Assembly: GCA_944381135.1 (NCBI GenBank)
Contig: CALWJY010000007.1
Location: 1 to 64,000 of the forward strand
DNA: 64,000 nt
Direction of reading: 5' to 3'
Source: an uncultured Clostridia bacterium
GTDB lineage: Bacteria; Bacillota; Clostridia; Christensenellales; UBA1242
Shown here one piece after another: positions 32,590 through 43,568 of the stretch. Below the pieces are notes generated by a model that saw only the letters and a list, made by a program, of their open reading frames with translations, searched no databases and was not told the origin of the DNA. A program made the position numbers and the translations under genes. Each line of letters opens with the position of its first letter. Within the stretch, counting starts at the first letter, position 1.

Positions 32590-35500
32590 ATGAAGAAATT
32601 TAATGCTGTTTTGATGTCTGTTTTGACAATTGTCTTGACAAGTGTGCTGGCCGCATGCTCGTTTAAAAAAGTCGAGGCAAGTTTTTCTTTGGACGAACTT
32701 GCAATTTCCCAAACGGAAACAATCAATTTGGACGACTATCTTTCTGTTGCGGGAGTGGACCTTGAAGAAGTGGATTTTGGAGTTTCCAATTCCTCTGTCT
32801 TGCAGATTGAGGGGCACACGCTGTCAGCAAAAGCGATTGGAAAGGCGACGGTCTATGCTTCCTACAATCAAAATCAACTTGCAAGCATGAACATCGTTGT
32901 GAAGGATGTCTTCAGCACTCCAAGTGGGGTTTCGCTTTCAGAAGGTGGACTTCTGACATGGCAAGCGGTGTCTGGCGTTTATGGAGACCAAACCGTTGCC
33001 ACCAACCCTGCAGGATATCTGATTGAGGGTGAGTTTGTTCCTTATTATTCTGACGATGAAGTTGGTGAAACCACACCAATTTCTGTCACAACGCAGGAGT
33101 GCAGTTTGCAACTTGAAGAGGGAAGATATTCTCTTTCAATCACCGCTCTTGGAAATGGATATTTTGACGACAGTCAGCCTTCGCCGTTGCAAAACTTTTA
33201 TGTTGGTTTCATGGAGCAACTCACAGCCGATAGTTTCACTTGGAATGACGGAGTTTTGACTTGGGATGCAATTGCGGGCGCAACATACAGAGTTAGATTT
33301 GATGATGTTGTTTTGGAAGAGCAACAAACCACATCCAAAGATTTGACATCTCAATTTGAATCTGCCTCAGCGGGCGAACATTTTGTCTCTGTTGTTGTGT
33401 ATGATGCTGAGGGCGACAAGTTTGCAATGCAAAGCGAGGTTTTGACAATCACCAAACTTGACACTCCAACGGCAACATTTGCAAATGGTCAGATTGAAAT
33501 TTCTTCTGATGCGGATGTGGCTGAATATGCAATTTCTGCTACAAATTTGGGAGACGAGACTTTTGATTTGGAAGTTGTCAACAATGCAGAAACTTTGACA
33601 AACACACTTGACGGGTTGACCTCAGGAGTTTATTCTGTGAGTGTTGTTGCAAAAAACGAAAGTTCTGCCAACGGATTATTTTTCCATAGTGACTCCTTAA
33701 GTCTTGGGCAAGCCTACAAACTTGACGCGCCAATAATTTCTGGAACAGGCAACAATGAAGTTGATGGCACAATTTTGAGTGCATCAGTTTCAAGTCGGCA
33801 AGTGCCTGTTGGAACAAGTTTTGAGGTTTCAGGTGCAACGCTTGAAACTCCATCAGGACTTGAAGCAAATGGAACTCAAACAGATGTTGATTTTGTTTTG
33901 TCAACTGCTGGAACATTTGAATTAAGCGTGAGGCAAATTGCACTCGAGCAAACATATTTGGAGGACGGACAGACCATCAATGTGATAAATTCCGACTTTG
34001 GCGAAAGTGTGTCTGTCACAAAAGTTTCAGCCTTTTCAAGTGAGATTGTTCATCAATATGGCGACACCGCTTCAATCTTGTCGTTTGAAAATGTGGTTGG
34101 CGCAACAGAGTATGAACTTCAACGCTGGAACGGAGAAGAATTTGTTGCAGTGCCAACAGAAAATTATGATGTTGAGATTGATTCCACTGTTCAGATTGTT
34201 TTGACAGACAGAGTTGAAAACCTGTTTGCGCAAACGGACGGAGAATTTAGATTTGTTGTGATTGCAAAAACTGAAGATGACAATCTTGCAATCAATTCTT
34301 CAGAACAAAAGGTTTTGAGGGTTTTGACCGCTCCAACATCTGAGGGAAGCGGTAACACGACAAATCTTGAGTATACTTTTGGTGAAGTTGAAAACGCAAC
34401 TTCCTATCGTTTGGAAATCTACACACTCACAAAAGAGCAGTTTGATGAAGAAGAGTTTGACCCTTCCTCACTTGTGCCAGAAAGAGTGGATGAAGAAAGC
34501 AATTCTCACACCTTTGAAAGAGAGGGATATTATCTTGTCAGAGTTTTTGCAATTTCCGATAATGAAAACGAATTTGTTTCCGCAAAAGACTCCTATCTGG
34601 AAGAGAAATTTCGCATTCTGAAACAACTTGAATTGGGGGAAGTTCAATTTGGATATGACGAGGCGCGCGACACCGACAATTTGACAGAGACGACGGGATA
34701 TTTTGTTCAAATTTCAAGACCTGATGCGGATGTGACAGCATATCGCATTTCGGTTGGCGAAGACTTCATCACTCCTCAAGCCACCGAGCAAGACCAAAAC
34801 ATTTTTCTCTTGCCATCCAATTTTGCAAGTGGGCAAACCACTTTGACAATTGTTGGAACGGGTGAAGATGATGACATATATCTTTCCACAACGCCTTTTG
34901 AACTTAATGTTTCAAGGCTTGCCGATGTGGCGTTTGCCGATTTGGTTGTGGATGATTTTTGGCCAACATCAACCATAACACTGCCAACATCCTCAGGAGT
35001 TCGTGCGGTTGAAATCTATGATGAAGTTGGACAAACAAACCATTTGAATGACAATGGCGATGTTTCAGTTTCGGTTGCAGGAGAGGAATATTCTTCATTT
35101 TCAATGCGCTTCAGACGCTATGGCACAGCGCAAGACGATTTCACGAAATTTTTCCAAATTGACGGCGACACGGTTTATTTGAACAGCAACCAAACAACGA
35201 TTGCTTTCCAGCGCCTTGACAGACCAACGAACTTCCAATATTATGACGGCGATTTGACTTTCCAACACACAAATGTGACAGCAACAACAGATTCAACAGG
35301 TGCATATGTGCTTGAACTTGTTTGCACAACTCCAAATTCGTCACAGAACATAAGTGTCAGATTTTTCGCAAATGAAGCGGTTGCAATTCCTCAAGGTTTG
35401 GAAGAAATTTCGCTTGGACAAACATCAACATTTCTTTCAACAGAGGGAAATGCTGTGACAATTGATTTGCAACTTTTGCTTGAAACTATGCAAGAACAGC

Positions 35501-38500
35501 AATCGCTTGTGGACATAATAAGCCAGAGTGTCAGCATTCAATTCCGCATTTATGCACATCAATCGCGCATGCTGTTTGGTTCAAATCATGCAGAACTTTC
35601 TTCACCATATGGCACAACAAACACCATTGGAGACGATGAAACGCTTGAAACAATTTTGACAGTTGAAAAAATGAGCGGAACAAATCTTTCATTGCAGGTT
35701 TCTGGCTCGACCTACACACTTGTTTGGGATGAGGTTGAAGCAGAATCTTCTGTTGCAAGGGCAACAACCTATCAAATCTTCAATGCAAACAATCCAGAAG
35801 AGCCTGTTGGAGAAAGAGAGTATAACAACATCGGCTTCAATTTGACAAGCATAAGTTCGGGCGACACATATTTTGTTCGAGCAACAAACCCATATTATTT
35901 GGATTCTGTTGATTCCAATTTGGTTGTTGTCAATCGTCTTTCAGGAATTTCTCAAATCTCTCTGAATGATGGAAATATTGTTTTCAACATTCCATCTGCA
36001 GAAAGCAATGTCATTGAGCATGTCCAAATTGTTGTGGAAACAGACAGTTTGGAAAATTTGGTGCTTGAAAACACCACAGGGACATTTGAAATTCCTCGCA
36101 GTGGAACCTACACTTTCACTGTGATTGGAAGAACAATCACAAACTATGATTCAGAAAATGAAGAAGAAGTTGTTTCAATTGTGTATTATCTCAACAGCCC
36201 AAGCAACACTTTCACAGTCAGTGAGATGTCCACGCAGGCTCCATCAAACACAAGTTTGACAATTCAAAACAACACAATCTCTTGGGAAGTTTTTGCTGAA
36301 AATTTGGGCGCGTCCTTGAACAGTTTGGAATATGTTTTGATGTTTAGAGATGAAAGTGGACATGTTGGCACATACATAACAACCTCCAACAGTGTCAATT
36401 GGATGACAGACGAGACACTTCGTGCAACACTTGACATTTTGGATGAGGGCAACATAACGGTTGCACTCTATGCTCATTTAAGAAACTATGCCATCACACA
36501 AAACGGAACACTTTTCTATTTGGCGGAAACCACACTTTTGGATGATGCCACAGGGTTTAACTATTTCACCTACACAGACAGCGAGTCAATTCGAAAACTC
36601 ACAACACCAAATGTTGAAAGTGTGGAGTTGGAAAATTCAACAGCATATGAATACACCTTGACTCCAGACATTGTTGTGACTTTCAGTGGAAATTATGGCG
36701 TAAATGGTGAGTTTGCAATTTTCCGTGAGGGAACAGATGAACAACTTGAAGTTGAAGTGAACTATGACGGAGAACAAGAGGGGGTTTATACATATTCATT
36801 CACACTCACTTCAGCGCAATATGACAACTATTTCACTCAAGCAAATTCAACCTTGACATTCAGCATCTATGCACTAAGTTCAGGCGACAACTCAAATGCC
36901 TTTCCATCCACAAGTGAAACTTTGACTTTCGAGCGTGCAGACAATTTAAATTCGGTTTCTTTCTTGCCAACTTCAGAGGGAAGCAACTTCTCAAGCAAAG
37001 TTGTTGGCGTGGAATTTGATGATGCAAGACAACTTTTGGGTGGGGCAGGACTTATTGTGACAACAAAAGTTGGGGATGTGACCGATGAAATTTTCGTGCA
37101 TGTCGAATCGGTTGGTGAATTGAGTTTGACACATGACCTTTCGAATGTCATCGACACCAGCATGACACAAGGCGGTTCAGTCAGACTTTCAGCGTTTGTT
37201 TATGGCTATGCAGATGCTGAAAGTGAAACCTACATTTTGCCGTCTGTTGCTGCAATCTCAAGTGAAAACTACACAGTTTTAAGACAAGTCACAGAAGCCA
37301 ACATCACGACAAACACAACAGGCTTCACAATTGAAAATGTCAACAATGTGGACACAATTTATGTGGTTGAGGCATCAGTGAATCAAACGCCATACACCTA
37401 TCAAGTTTCAAGTGCAGACAACTTCACTTTCACAATTCCAAACGCTTGGAATGATGGGCAATATTCTTTCACAGTGACAGCAATTCAAAAAAATGACGCA
37501 AGTGAAAACTTCCTTGCCTCAGCAGAGAGTGCAGAAATTGGTCTTTCAGTCAACAGAATTGCATCCATTTCCGAAGTGACCTTGTCCAGAGGAAGTGACA
37601 TGATGCAAACATTGTCTTGGACACCTATTTCAGGTGCAACGGGATATATCATCAATGTGTATTCTCAAGATGGAGAAGAGTTGCTTCTTTCAAAATCGGA
37701 CATTGCAAGTTCTTACACTTTGGAAGAAATTTTTGGTGAAGACTATTCAGAGTTGAATGCCGTTTTGGACAATGACCTTCCTGTTCTCATTCAAATTGTC
37801 ACACTTGGAGGAGAGGGGCAACAAATTTCAAAGGCATATTCTTTCAATGCAACAATAAGAAGCAATGAAATCACCGCATCAGAAATTGGCGTGGATGAAT
37901 TTGGACTCATTTCAGTTGCAACACAAAGTGACAAAGAATATCTCTATCGACTTGTTTCAGGTGCAGGCGAGGTGCTTCGCGATTGGACAGTTTTTGACCA
38001 AATTGACACAACCACAATTGACACCGATTTGTCGTTTAATTTGGAAATCAAGGTTTTGGGATTTGGAACAAGTTCTGGTTCGTCAACAACATCGACAGGT
38101 TCAAACTTTGTTTTGGATTCGTCCACTTTCTCCACAGCAAATTCGCCAAGGACTTTCTATAAGGTTTATGATGTTGTGAGCGTTGGACGCGATCTGCAAT
38201 ATTCAGCATCAGACCTCACAATAGTTTTGGAAGATTCTGCAACTTCATTGATTTATGTTGGCTTAAATGAGGATGCACTTTTAAGTCATCAAGTTGCGTC
38301 GTTCAAACCGACATTCATTGAAGCACAGGGAAGCGAATTTATATATACTTTCAGTCTTGCTGAAATTGTTGATCTTTTGCGTGATGCAGGAGTGACAATT
38401 GAAAACAGCAACAGTGTGACGCTCTGTTTCTGGGCATACAAAACAACAGAAACTGAAAACATAACCTATTTAAGCTCGGGTTGCTATGACGGATTTTCTT

Positions 38501-41500
38501 TCAATTTTAATCAAGATGTTGGATTTGAGGAGTTTGTTAAACTTGGAGAATATGATGTGCTTGGTGCAGGCGGAACACCAACCGGAGAACAAATGACAGA
38601 TTATGTCAACACCTATGTCACATTTGCAAACGACCCTCAGGCAATTGGAATTTATGTCAACATCACAACTCAATATGAAGACGGAGAACCGTTTGAATAC
38701 ACAAGTTTTGTCAGCCGAGAAACTTTGATTTCTCACACAGATAAGTTTGATTCTGACCATTATGTCATCAACTTGTTGGATGTCTTTGACGAATCACAAG
38801 TCAGAGAACTTTCTGGAACATTCAATTTGAGGTTTGCAAAATTGTCGCTGGTTGACGGAGCACTTGCAATGTCCGATTGGTGCACATCCTATGACGATGG
38901 AAGATTGTTTACCATTCAAAGACTTCAGCCAACAAGTGCACTCAACATCAACTACGGAAATTTGAGTTGGGACTATGGCGGAGAAAACACAGAAGAATAT
39001 TATGTTTATTTCCAATCAAGTTTGGTGGATGACAGTTACACCTATTTTCAAACCACGCGAACAACATTTAATGCGTCGGAATTTTCAGGACCTGGCACTT
39101 CATATTACATTGCAGTGCAAGGAATAAGCAAAAATGCACTCATCTTGTCATCTCAAAAAGTTTTCCGTTTGGATGATATGGGACAACCATTGAGAGTGTA
39201 TAAAAATCAAATGAACTCTCCTTTGACATTGAAAGACGGAACTCTTGTCATCAATTGGACAGAAGGTGATTTCATGGAAGATTTCATGGATGACGCCACA
39301 AGTCCAAGCAGTGTGGTTGAAACTCTTCTAAACACAACTTACACAGCACCTTTCACTTTCAGTCTCACAAATTTGCTGAACGGAAACATCTATCTAAATT
39401 TGAAATTCACGCGAATCAATGAAGATTCTCTTGGAATGGCTCAAACTTTCAGAGTGAATGTTGCAACTTTGCTTGCAAGTTTGTCTGAATATATTGGAGA
39501 GGTGACTTTGGATGCAAGATTGGACGAACTTGCTGAAGCAACAGTCAATGTCCAAGGGCAGACAATGATTAACAACTTAAGAATTTTGGCAACAACAGGA
39601 AGTTTTGGTGTTGCAAACCACAACACAATTTTTGACAGTATTTTTGAAAGTTTGCAAGCGGGAAAATATCAACTTGAATATTGCTTAACGGAAAGCAGTC
39701 ACACTTTAAATTCGGTTTGGTATACATATGAAAACACTGAAGGTGTCAACGAAATTTATGTCAACACTCAGCCAAACCTCAATGTTGCCATTGTTTCTGA
39801 CAGAGACGTGAATGGTGGTGGAGGAACAAATGCCATCAATCACTTCAAGATGGTCATTTCAAAAAGCATAATTCAAACATCATCAACAACATCTGAAACC
39901 GCCTCAAACTATGTGATGAAAGTTGGAAATGACGCTTATGCCATTTCGCTTGACACACACAGCCTCAGCAAGATTGGCGCTGATGGAGGAAACACCGTTT
40001 CTGTTTATGAAAGTGACGCAAGCGGAAATGTTGTCTCTAGTGGAAATTATTTGATGTTCTATCTCAACCAAAACAACGGCAATTCTTTGCTTGGAGTCTA
40101 TGGAGAGGGCTTGGATGAATTGTCATCTCAAGAACTTCAGGTCTATGCGGTTGGAAATGACTATTCCATTTCCAGCAAGTCAGAACTTTTCCACATCACT
40201 TTCCTTGGTTTTGCAAACTTCTCAATCAATGATGGTGTGTTCGGTTGGACAACACAAAACAACTTGCCAACCTCTGTCGTTTTCAGACCGACAGACAACC
40301 TGACAGAAACAGAAGTGCTCATCAATCCGTCAGAAGAAGACCAAACAATGCAATTTGGACTTGAGGGGAGTTCTGCCGGGACATACAATTTGCAGTTTGT
40401 AGTGAAAGGTTCAGTCAGAGACAACATGATTTTGGTGGACAGCGAGATTTACACTACAGATGTCTATAAACTCAATTCACCGTCTTTAAGCAACACAAGA
40501 GGCAATTTGCAAATCACCGCACCAAGCGGAAATGTCAGCCAACTTCAAAACATCTATACAGACAATGGAAAATTTAACTATCAAATCACAAACAACAGCG
40601 CGGAAGGTTTGACATATTCAATCTATGACAGCACAAACACTTCAATTGCATATGAAGTTGGAACAACAGGACTGCCTAATTCCACTTCGACCGAAAATCC
40701 GGACTATTACAACTTGAAAGTTTCTGAAGAACTTGCCACAAGTTTCAGCGCAACAGCGCTTGGAACGACAGCACAACTGACAATTGAAGATATTGCTGGG
40801 GCTGGAAATTATTATCTCAAACAAATTCGATGTGTCATCAGTGGAACTGAAGAAGTTTCAGCTTTTGGCATAGGAATAAAGAGCGAAACTGCCACCATTT
40901 CTGCAAGCATGATGGATGCGGTTGGAAACATCCGAGTTGAAAACGGGCTTTTGACTTGGGACGCTGTGACCGGAAGGTCGGTGAATGAAACACTTACTGT
41001 TCCTGAAACAAGTCATGTGGTTTACAAATTGACAATTTCGAAATATGACGAAACCTATACAGAAACAGGAACAACTCAAACAATTGTTGGTGACAGCATA
41101 ATCAGATACACCGCGCTTACAACCTTTGACTTTGCAACCTTGCCAGAAGACGAACAAGTGGATGCAATTGCACCATACATTAAGGTGACTGTGCAAGCGT
41201 TGACACTTAATGTTGAGCAGTTCTACACCGGCACAAGAGTCAGCCTTGTTGAAGGTGGCTATGGCTATGGCAATTTGCAATATGCTGGCACAGAGAGATA
41301 CATCCTCATGGGCAATGGCGGAGAGATTGACGGCATTTCAAGGTTGAGCCCAATTGATGACGACAGTTTGCAGGTTGTGGATGGCAACTTGACTTGGAAA
41401 TACACTGTGCCAACCTATGTTGATTCCAGCAACTTCATGGAATATTATTCCTTTATTGTGACGGACAACGATGGCAAAGAAATTGGAGGAAACTTCACGT

Positions 41501-43407
41501 TCCAAGAAGGTGACGGCGCATTTGATGTGACTTTCACTGCAAATGACGGAGAAATGAAAACGGGCACATATCCTGTCAGTATCTATGTGAATCAAGGCAC
41601 AGGCAATCCAAATGTTGTCATCAAATCTTATGCAAGAAGCAAAGAAATCACAAAACTTGAAACCATAACATATGACGATTTTGTGATTGAGTCCGACATT
41701 CAATTTGAAACTCTTGTGGTTGAAGTTCCAAATCCAAATTATGAAGTTGTTGCAACAAGAGTTGACACAGAAGACACATTTGTGTTCACTTCCTCTCAAA
41801 ACAAACTCTTCATTTTCAGAACTGAACCAACTGAGGAAGTCATCTATCCAGAGGGATATTTGACAGATTATTTGGTGATTGCAGATTCTGACAATGTTCA
41901 ACTCAGATTCCAAGTGAGAGGTGAAGGAGTTCTCTACAGTGACATGAGCGAAGAGTTCAATCTTCACCGCACAAGTTGGGATGAGGGCAGTGCAATTTCT
42001 TGGGACGGCACTTCACAGCAGTTCTCTTGGGAGTTTGATTATTATTCTTTCAACGGACAGACATCCGCGCAAGTTGTGGGCGCTGATGGAGAACTTGGCG
42101 AAACGGTCACTCTTGACGCAAGTCAGATGTTCACAGTTTCCGAATGGGGTGAAGAAGTTTCAACAATCCTCTATGACGGAACAACCTATCAAGTTTCAAC
42201 CTCAAGCATTGTTAGTCCAACATTCATTGTCAGTGCAACATATGGCAATGGCGTGCAAAGAACCTACACCACAACAGAAAAAGTGTTCACTCCAACAATC
42301 ACCGGTGAGGTGTCAATCAGCGTAAGAATCAAAATCAACGACACCAACTTGCAATCAACAACACTTCAAAGCGAAACACACAATTTCAACTTGTTTGCAA
42401 GTGGCGACGGAACAAGTACAAATCCATATCGCATTGAAACCGAAGAACAGTTCAGAAACATTGCTCACAGAATGGTTAAGGACGAGATGTTGACAACATT
42501 CATCGGGACAAGTACCGGAACCGAGGGCAGTGAAGAGGAGCAATTCTACTTCGTTTTGGCAACAGATTTGAATTTGGAATTTGATGGGGTTCTGTTTACT
42601 GGAGAATTTGGTGGAGTTTTGGAAAGCGAAGAAGATGTTGTCCACACATTGACTTTCGTTTCGACAGATGTTGGGGCATTGACCTCAGCAATCACAATAA
42701 GCGAACAGGACACAAAAATTCCTCTTTCACAAAATGTTGGCTCGTTGACATATTCTCGCGGAACATCAATCTTTGAAAAATTGGCTTCCTCTGCTGAAAT
42801 CAGAAATTTGAACATCGATGCAACCTTTGGAACGACAAGCACAGAAATTGGCTTCCATTCACTTATGGCAGGTCTTGCAATCACAAACAGCGGAACAATT
42901 GAAAATGTCAATCTTGATGGTTTTGAAAGCAACTTCCTTGGCAATGTGGGCTCAACCAGAACTGCAATGGCATACAGCGGAATTGTTTCAACAAACTATG
43001 GTTTGATTTACAACTGTTCTGCTCAAACAGATATGACAATCAGTGATGGCTCGCTTATCCAATCAATTTTCGTCAGCGGAATTGTTTACACCAACTATGA
43101 CAGGGTTGAAAATTGTGTTTCAGGACTTACAGGTCAAGAAATCAGCATTCTTTGCCAACACAGAGCGGACGCCGTGCAAGTTGCCGGAATTGCCATCACA
43201 AACACATCTTCAGCAACAATTCAAAATTGCACAAACAACTTTGACATCTATGTTGAATGTGCACAATCTGACAATAGTGTGGTTTGCTATATGGCAGGAA
43301 TTGTGGCTTATGGCAAAGGCAGAGTCAATGGCACAAACAATGGCGCACTTGACACAAGAAACATCTCGGCAATCACCGGAGATGGAATCATTGCAACAAC
43401 AACCTGA
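32590..43407 (+). CDS. Giant repeat lipoprotein (3605 residues) with Ig/FN3-like array and GLUG-like end
   Basis: A signal peptide with lipobox LAAC at 20-23 makes it a lipid-anchored surface protein. Residues about 33-110 look like a BIG2 Ig domain (SLDELAISQTETINLDDYLS, then HTLSAKAIGKATVYASYN). Next comes a very long array of FN3-like units marked by LTW/LSW motifs: LTWQAVSG (about 118), LTWDAIAGATYRVRF (about 221), LSWTPISGATGYIINVY (about 1675), LTWDAVTG and others, with linkers of Asp/Glu/Thr/Ser. From about 3270 (GDGTSTNPYRIETEEQFRNI) a beta-helix/GLUG-like region runs to the end. It is a continuous frame of 10.8 kb. Probably an adhesin or surface scaffold. Start at 32590 after GAGAGGT. 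No LPXTG motif. Confidence 0.88.
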   Translation: MKKFNAVLMSVLTIVLTSVLAACSFKKVEASFSLDELAISQTETINLDDYLSVAGVDLEEVDFGVSNSSVLQIEGHTLSAKAIGKATVYASYNQNQLASMNIVVKDVFSTPSGVSLSEGGLLTWQAVSGVYGDQTVATNPAGYLIEGEFVPYYSDDEVGETTPISVTTQECSLQLEEGRYSLSITALGNGYFDDSQPSPLQNFYVGFMEQLTADSFTWNDGVLTWDAIAGATYRVRFDDVVLEEQQTTSKDLTSQFESASAGEHFVSVVVYDAEGDKFAMQSEVLTITKLDTPTATFANGQIEISSDADVAEYAISATNLGDETFDLEVVNNAETLTNTLDGLTSGVYSVSVVAKNESSANGLFFHSDSLSLGQAYKLDAPIISGTGNNEVDGTILSASVSSRQVPVGTSFEVSGATLETPSGLEANGTQTDVDFVLSTAGTFELSVRQIALEQTYLEDGQTINVINSDFGESVSVTKVSAFSSEIVHQYGDTASILSFENVVGATEYELQRWNGEEFVAVPTENYDVEIDSTVQIVLTDRVENLFAQTDGEFRFVVIAKTEDDNLAINSSEQKVLRVLTAPTSEGSGNTTNLEYTFGEVENATSYRLEIYTLTKEQFDEEEFDPSSLVPERVDEESNSHTFEREGYYLVRVFAISDNENEFVSAKDSYLEEKFRILKQLELGEVQFGYDEARDTDNLTETTGYFVQISRPDADVTAYRISVGEDFITPQATEQDQNIFLLPSNFASGQTTLTIVGTGEDDDIYLSTTPFELNVSRLADVAFADLVVDDFWPTSTITLPTSSGVRAVEIYDEVGQTNHLNDNGDVSVSVAGEEYSSFSMRFRRYGTAQDDFTKFFQIDGDTVYLNSNQTTIAFQRLDRPTNFQYYDGDLTFQHTNVTATTDSTGAYVLELVCTTPNSSQNISVRFFANEAVAIPQGLEEISLGQTSTFLSTEGNAVTIDLQLLLETMQEQQSLVDIISQSVSIQFRIYAHQSRMLFGSNHAELSSPYGTTNTIGDDETLETILTVEKMSGTNLSLQVSGSTYTLVWDEVEAESSVARATTYQIFNANNPEEPVGEREYNNIGFNLTSISSGDTYFVRATNPYYLDSVDSNLVVVNRLSGISQISLNDGNIVFNIPSAESNVIEHVQIVVETDSLENLVLENTTGTFEIPRSGTYTFTVIGRTITNYDSENEEEVVSIVYYLNSPSNTFTVSEMSTQAPSNTSLTIQNNTISWEVFAENLGASLNSLEYVLMFRDESGHVGTYITTSNSVNWMTDETLRATLDILDEGNITVALYAHLRNYAITQNGTLFYLAETTLLDDATGFNYFTYTDSESIRKLTTPNVESVELENSTAYEYTLTPDIVVTFSGNYGVNGEFAIFREGTDEQLEVEVNYDGEQEGVYTYSFTLTSAQYDNYFTQANSTLTFSIYALSSGDNSNAFPSTSETLTFERADNLNSVSFLPTSEGSNFSSKVVGVEFDDARQLLGGAGLIVTTKVGDVTDEIFVHVESVGELSLTHDLSNVIDTSMTQGGSVRLSAFVYGYADAESETYILPSVAAISSENYTVLRQVTEANITTNTTGFTIENVNNVDTIYVVEASVNQTPYTYQVSSADNFTFTIPNAWNDGQYSFTVTAIQKNDASENFLASAESAEIGLSVNRIASISEVTLSRGSDMMQTLSWTPISGATGYIINVYSQDGEELLLSKSDIASSYTLEEIFGEDYSELNAVLDNDLPVLIQIVTLGGEGQQISKAYSFNATIRSNEITASEIGVDEFGLISVATQSDKEYLYRLVSGAGEVLRDWTVFDQIDTTTIDTDLSFNLEIKVLGFGTSSGSSTTSTGSNFVLDSSTFSTANSPRTFYKVYDVVSVGRDLQYSASDLTIVLEDSATSLIYVGLNEDALLSHQVASFKPTFIEAQGSEFIYTFSLAEIVDLLRDAGVTIENSNSVTLCFWAYKTTETENITYLSSGCYDGFSFNFNQDVGFEEFVKLGEYDVLGAGGTPTGEQMTDYVNTYVTFANDPQAIGIYVNITTQYEDGEPFEYTSFVSRETLISHTDKFDSDHYVINLLDVFDESQVRELSGTFNLRFAKLSLVDGALAMSDWCTSYDDGRLFTIQRLQPTSALNINYGNLSWDYGGENTEEYYVYFQSSLVDDSYTYFQTTRTTFNASEFSGPGTSYYIAVQGISKNALILSSQKVFRLDDMGQPLRVYKNQMNSPLTLKDGTLVINWTEGDFMEDFMDDATSPSSVVETLLNTTYTAPFTFSLTNLLNGNIYLNLKFTRINEDSLGMAQTFRVNVATLLASLSEYIGEVTLDARLDELAEATVNVQGQTMINNLRILATTGSFGVANHNTIFDSIFESLQAGKYQLEYCLTESSHTLNSVWYTYENTEGVNEIYVNTQPNLNVAIVSDRDVNGGGGTNAINHFKMVISKSIIQTSSTTSETASNYVMKVGNDAYAISLDTHSLSKIGADGGNTVSVYESDASGNVVSSGNYLMFYLNQNNGNSLLGVYGEGLDELSSQELQVYAVGNDYSISSKSELFHITFLGFANFSINDGVFGWTTQNNLPTSVVFRPTDNLTETEVLINPSEEDQTMQFGLEGSSAGTYNLQFVVKGSVRDNMILVDSEIYTTDVYKLNSPSLSNTRGNLQITAPSGNVSQLQNIYTDNGKFNYQITNNSAEGLTYSIYDSTNTSIAYEVGTTGLPNSTSTENPDYYNLKVSEELATSFSATALGTTAQLTIEDIAGAGNYYLKQIRCVISGTEEVSAFGIGIKSETATISASMMDAVGNIRVENGLLTWDAVTGRSVNETLTVPETSHVVYKLTISKYDETYTETGTTQTIVGDSIIRYTALTTFDFATLPEDEQVDAIAPYIKVTVQALTLNVEQFYTGTRVSLVEGGYGYGNLQYAGTERYILMGNGGEIDGISRLSPIDDDSLQVVDGNLTWKYTVPTYVDSSNFMEYYSFIVTDNDGKEIGGNFTFQEGDGAFDVTFTANDGEMKTGTYPVSIYVNQGTGNPNVVIKSYARSKEITKLETITYDDFVIESDIQFETLVVEVPNPNYEVVATRVDTEDTFVFTSSQNKLFIFRTEPTEEVIYPEGYLTDYLVIADSDNVQLRFQVRGEGVLYSDMSEEFNLHRTSWDEGSAISWDGTSQQFSWEFDYYSFNGQTSAQVVGADGELGETVTLDASQMFTVSEWGEEVSTILYDGTTYQVSTSSIVSPTFIVSATYGNGVQRTYTTTEKVFTPTITGEVSISVRIKINDTNLQSTTLQSETHNFNLFASGDGTSTNPYRIETEEQFRNIAHRMVKDEMLTTFIGTSTGTEGSEEEQFYFVLATDLNLEFDGVLFTGEFGGVLESEEDVVHTLTFVSTDVGALTSAITISEQDTKIPLSQNVGSLTYSRGTSIFEKLASSAEIRNLNIDATFGTTSTEIGFHSLMAGLAITNSGTIENVNLDGFESNFLGNVGSTRTAMAYSGIVSTNYGLIYNCSAQTDMTISDGSLIQSIFVSGIVYTNYDRVENCVSGLTGQEISILCQHRADAVQVAGIAITNTSSATIQNCTNNFDIYVECAQSDNSVVCYMAGIVAYGKGRVNGTNNGALDTRNISAITGDGIIATTT

Positions 43408-43440
43408 AATCTGCAAGGAAAATTCAAATTTGACTTCTTC

Positions 43441-43473
43441 TTTAGGTTTTAAGAAATTTAAAGGAAACCTAAA
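43441..43473 (+). terminator. Possible terminator after the giant lipoprotein gene
   Basis: TTTAGGTTT/AAACCTAAA, a 9-bp stem with a 15-nt loop; the following AATTCTTCTT is only moderately T-rich. Confidence 0.5.
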
Positions 43474-43531
43474 AATTCTTCTTGTGCCAATTGTGCAACA
43501 GAGTTTTTGAAAGAAGTGTTCTTCAAGGTTG

Positions 43532-43562
43532 TTGAATATTCAAAATTTAAAGAGAGTATAAA
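43532..43562 (+). promoter_or_regulatory. Possible leaderless promoter of the 43569 gene
   Basis: TATAAA (43557-43562) seven bases before ATG 43569, the same spacing as at folD, 30685 and 48455. TTGAAT (43532-43537) gives a 19-bp spacer, which is long. Confidence 0.45.
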
Positions 43563-43568
43563 TAGATT

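Noticed and set aside
43043..43510. Alternative-frame extension past the end of the giant lipoprotein, considered as a frameshifted continuation
   Set aside because: The other frame lacks the GLUG-type glycine pattern, and the region after the stop shows a hairpin and a new promoter, so the stop looks real.
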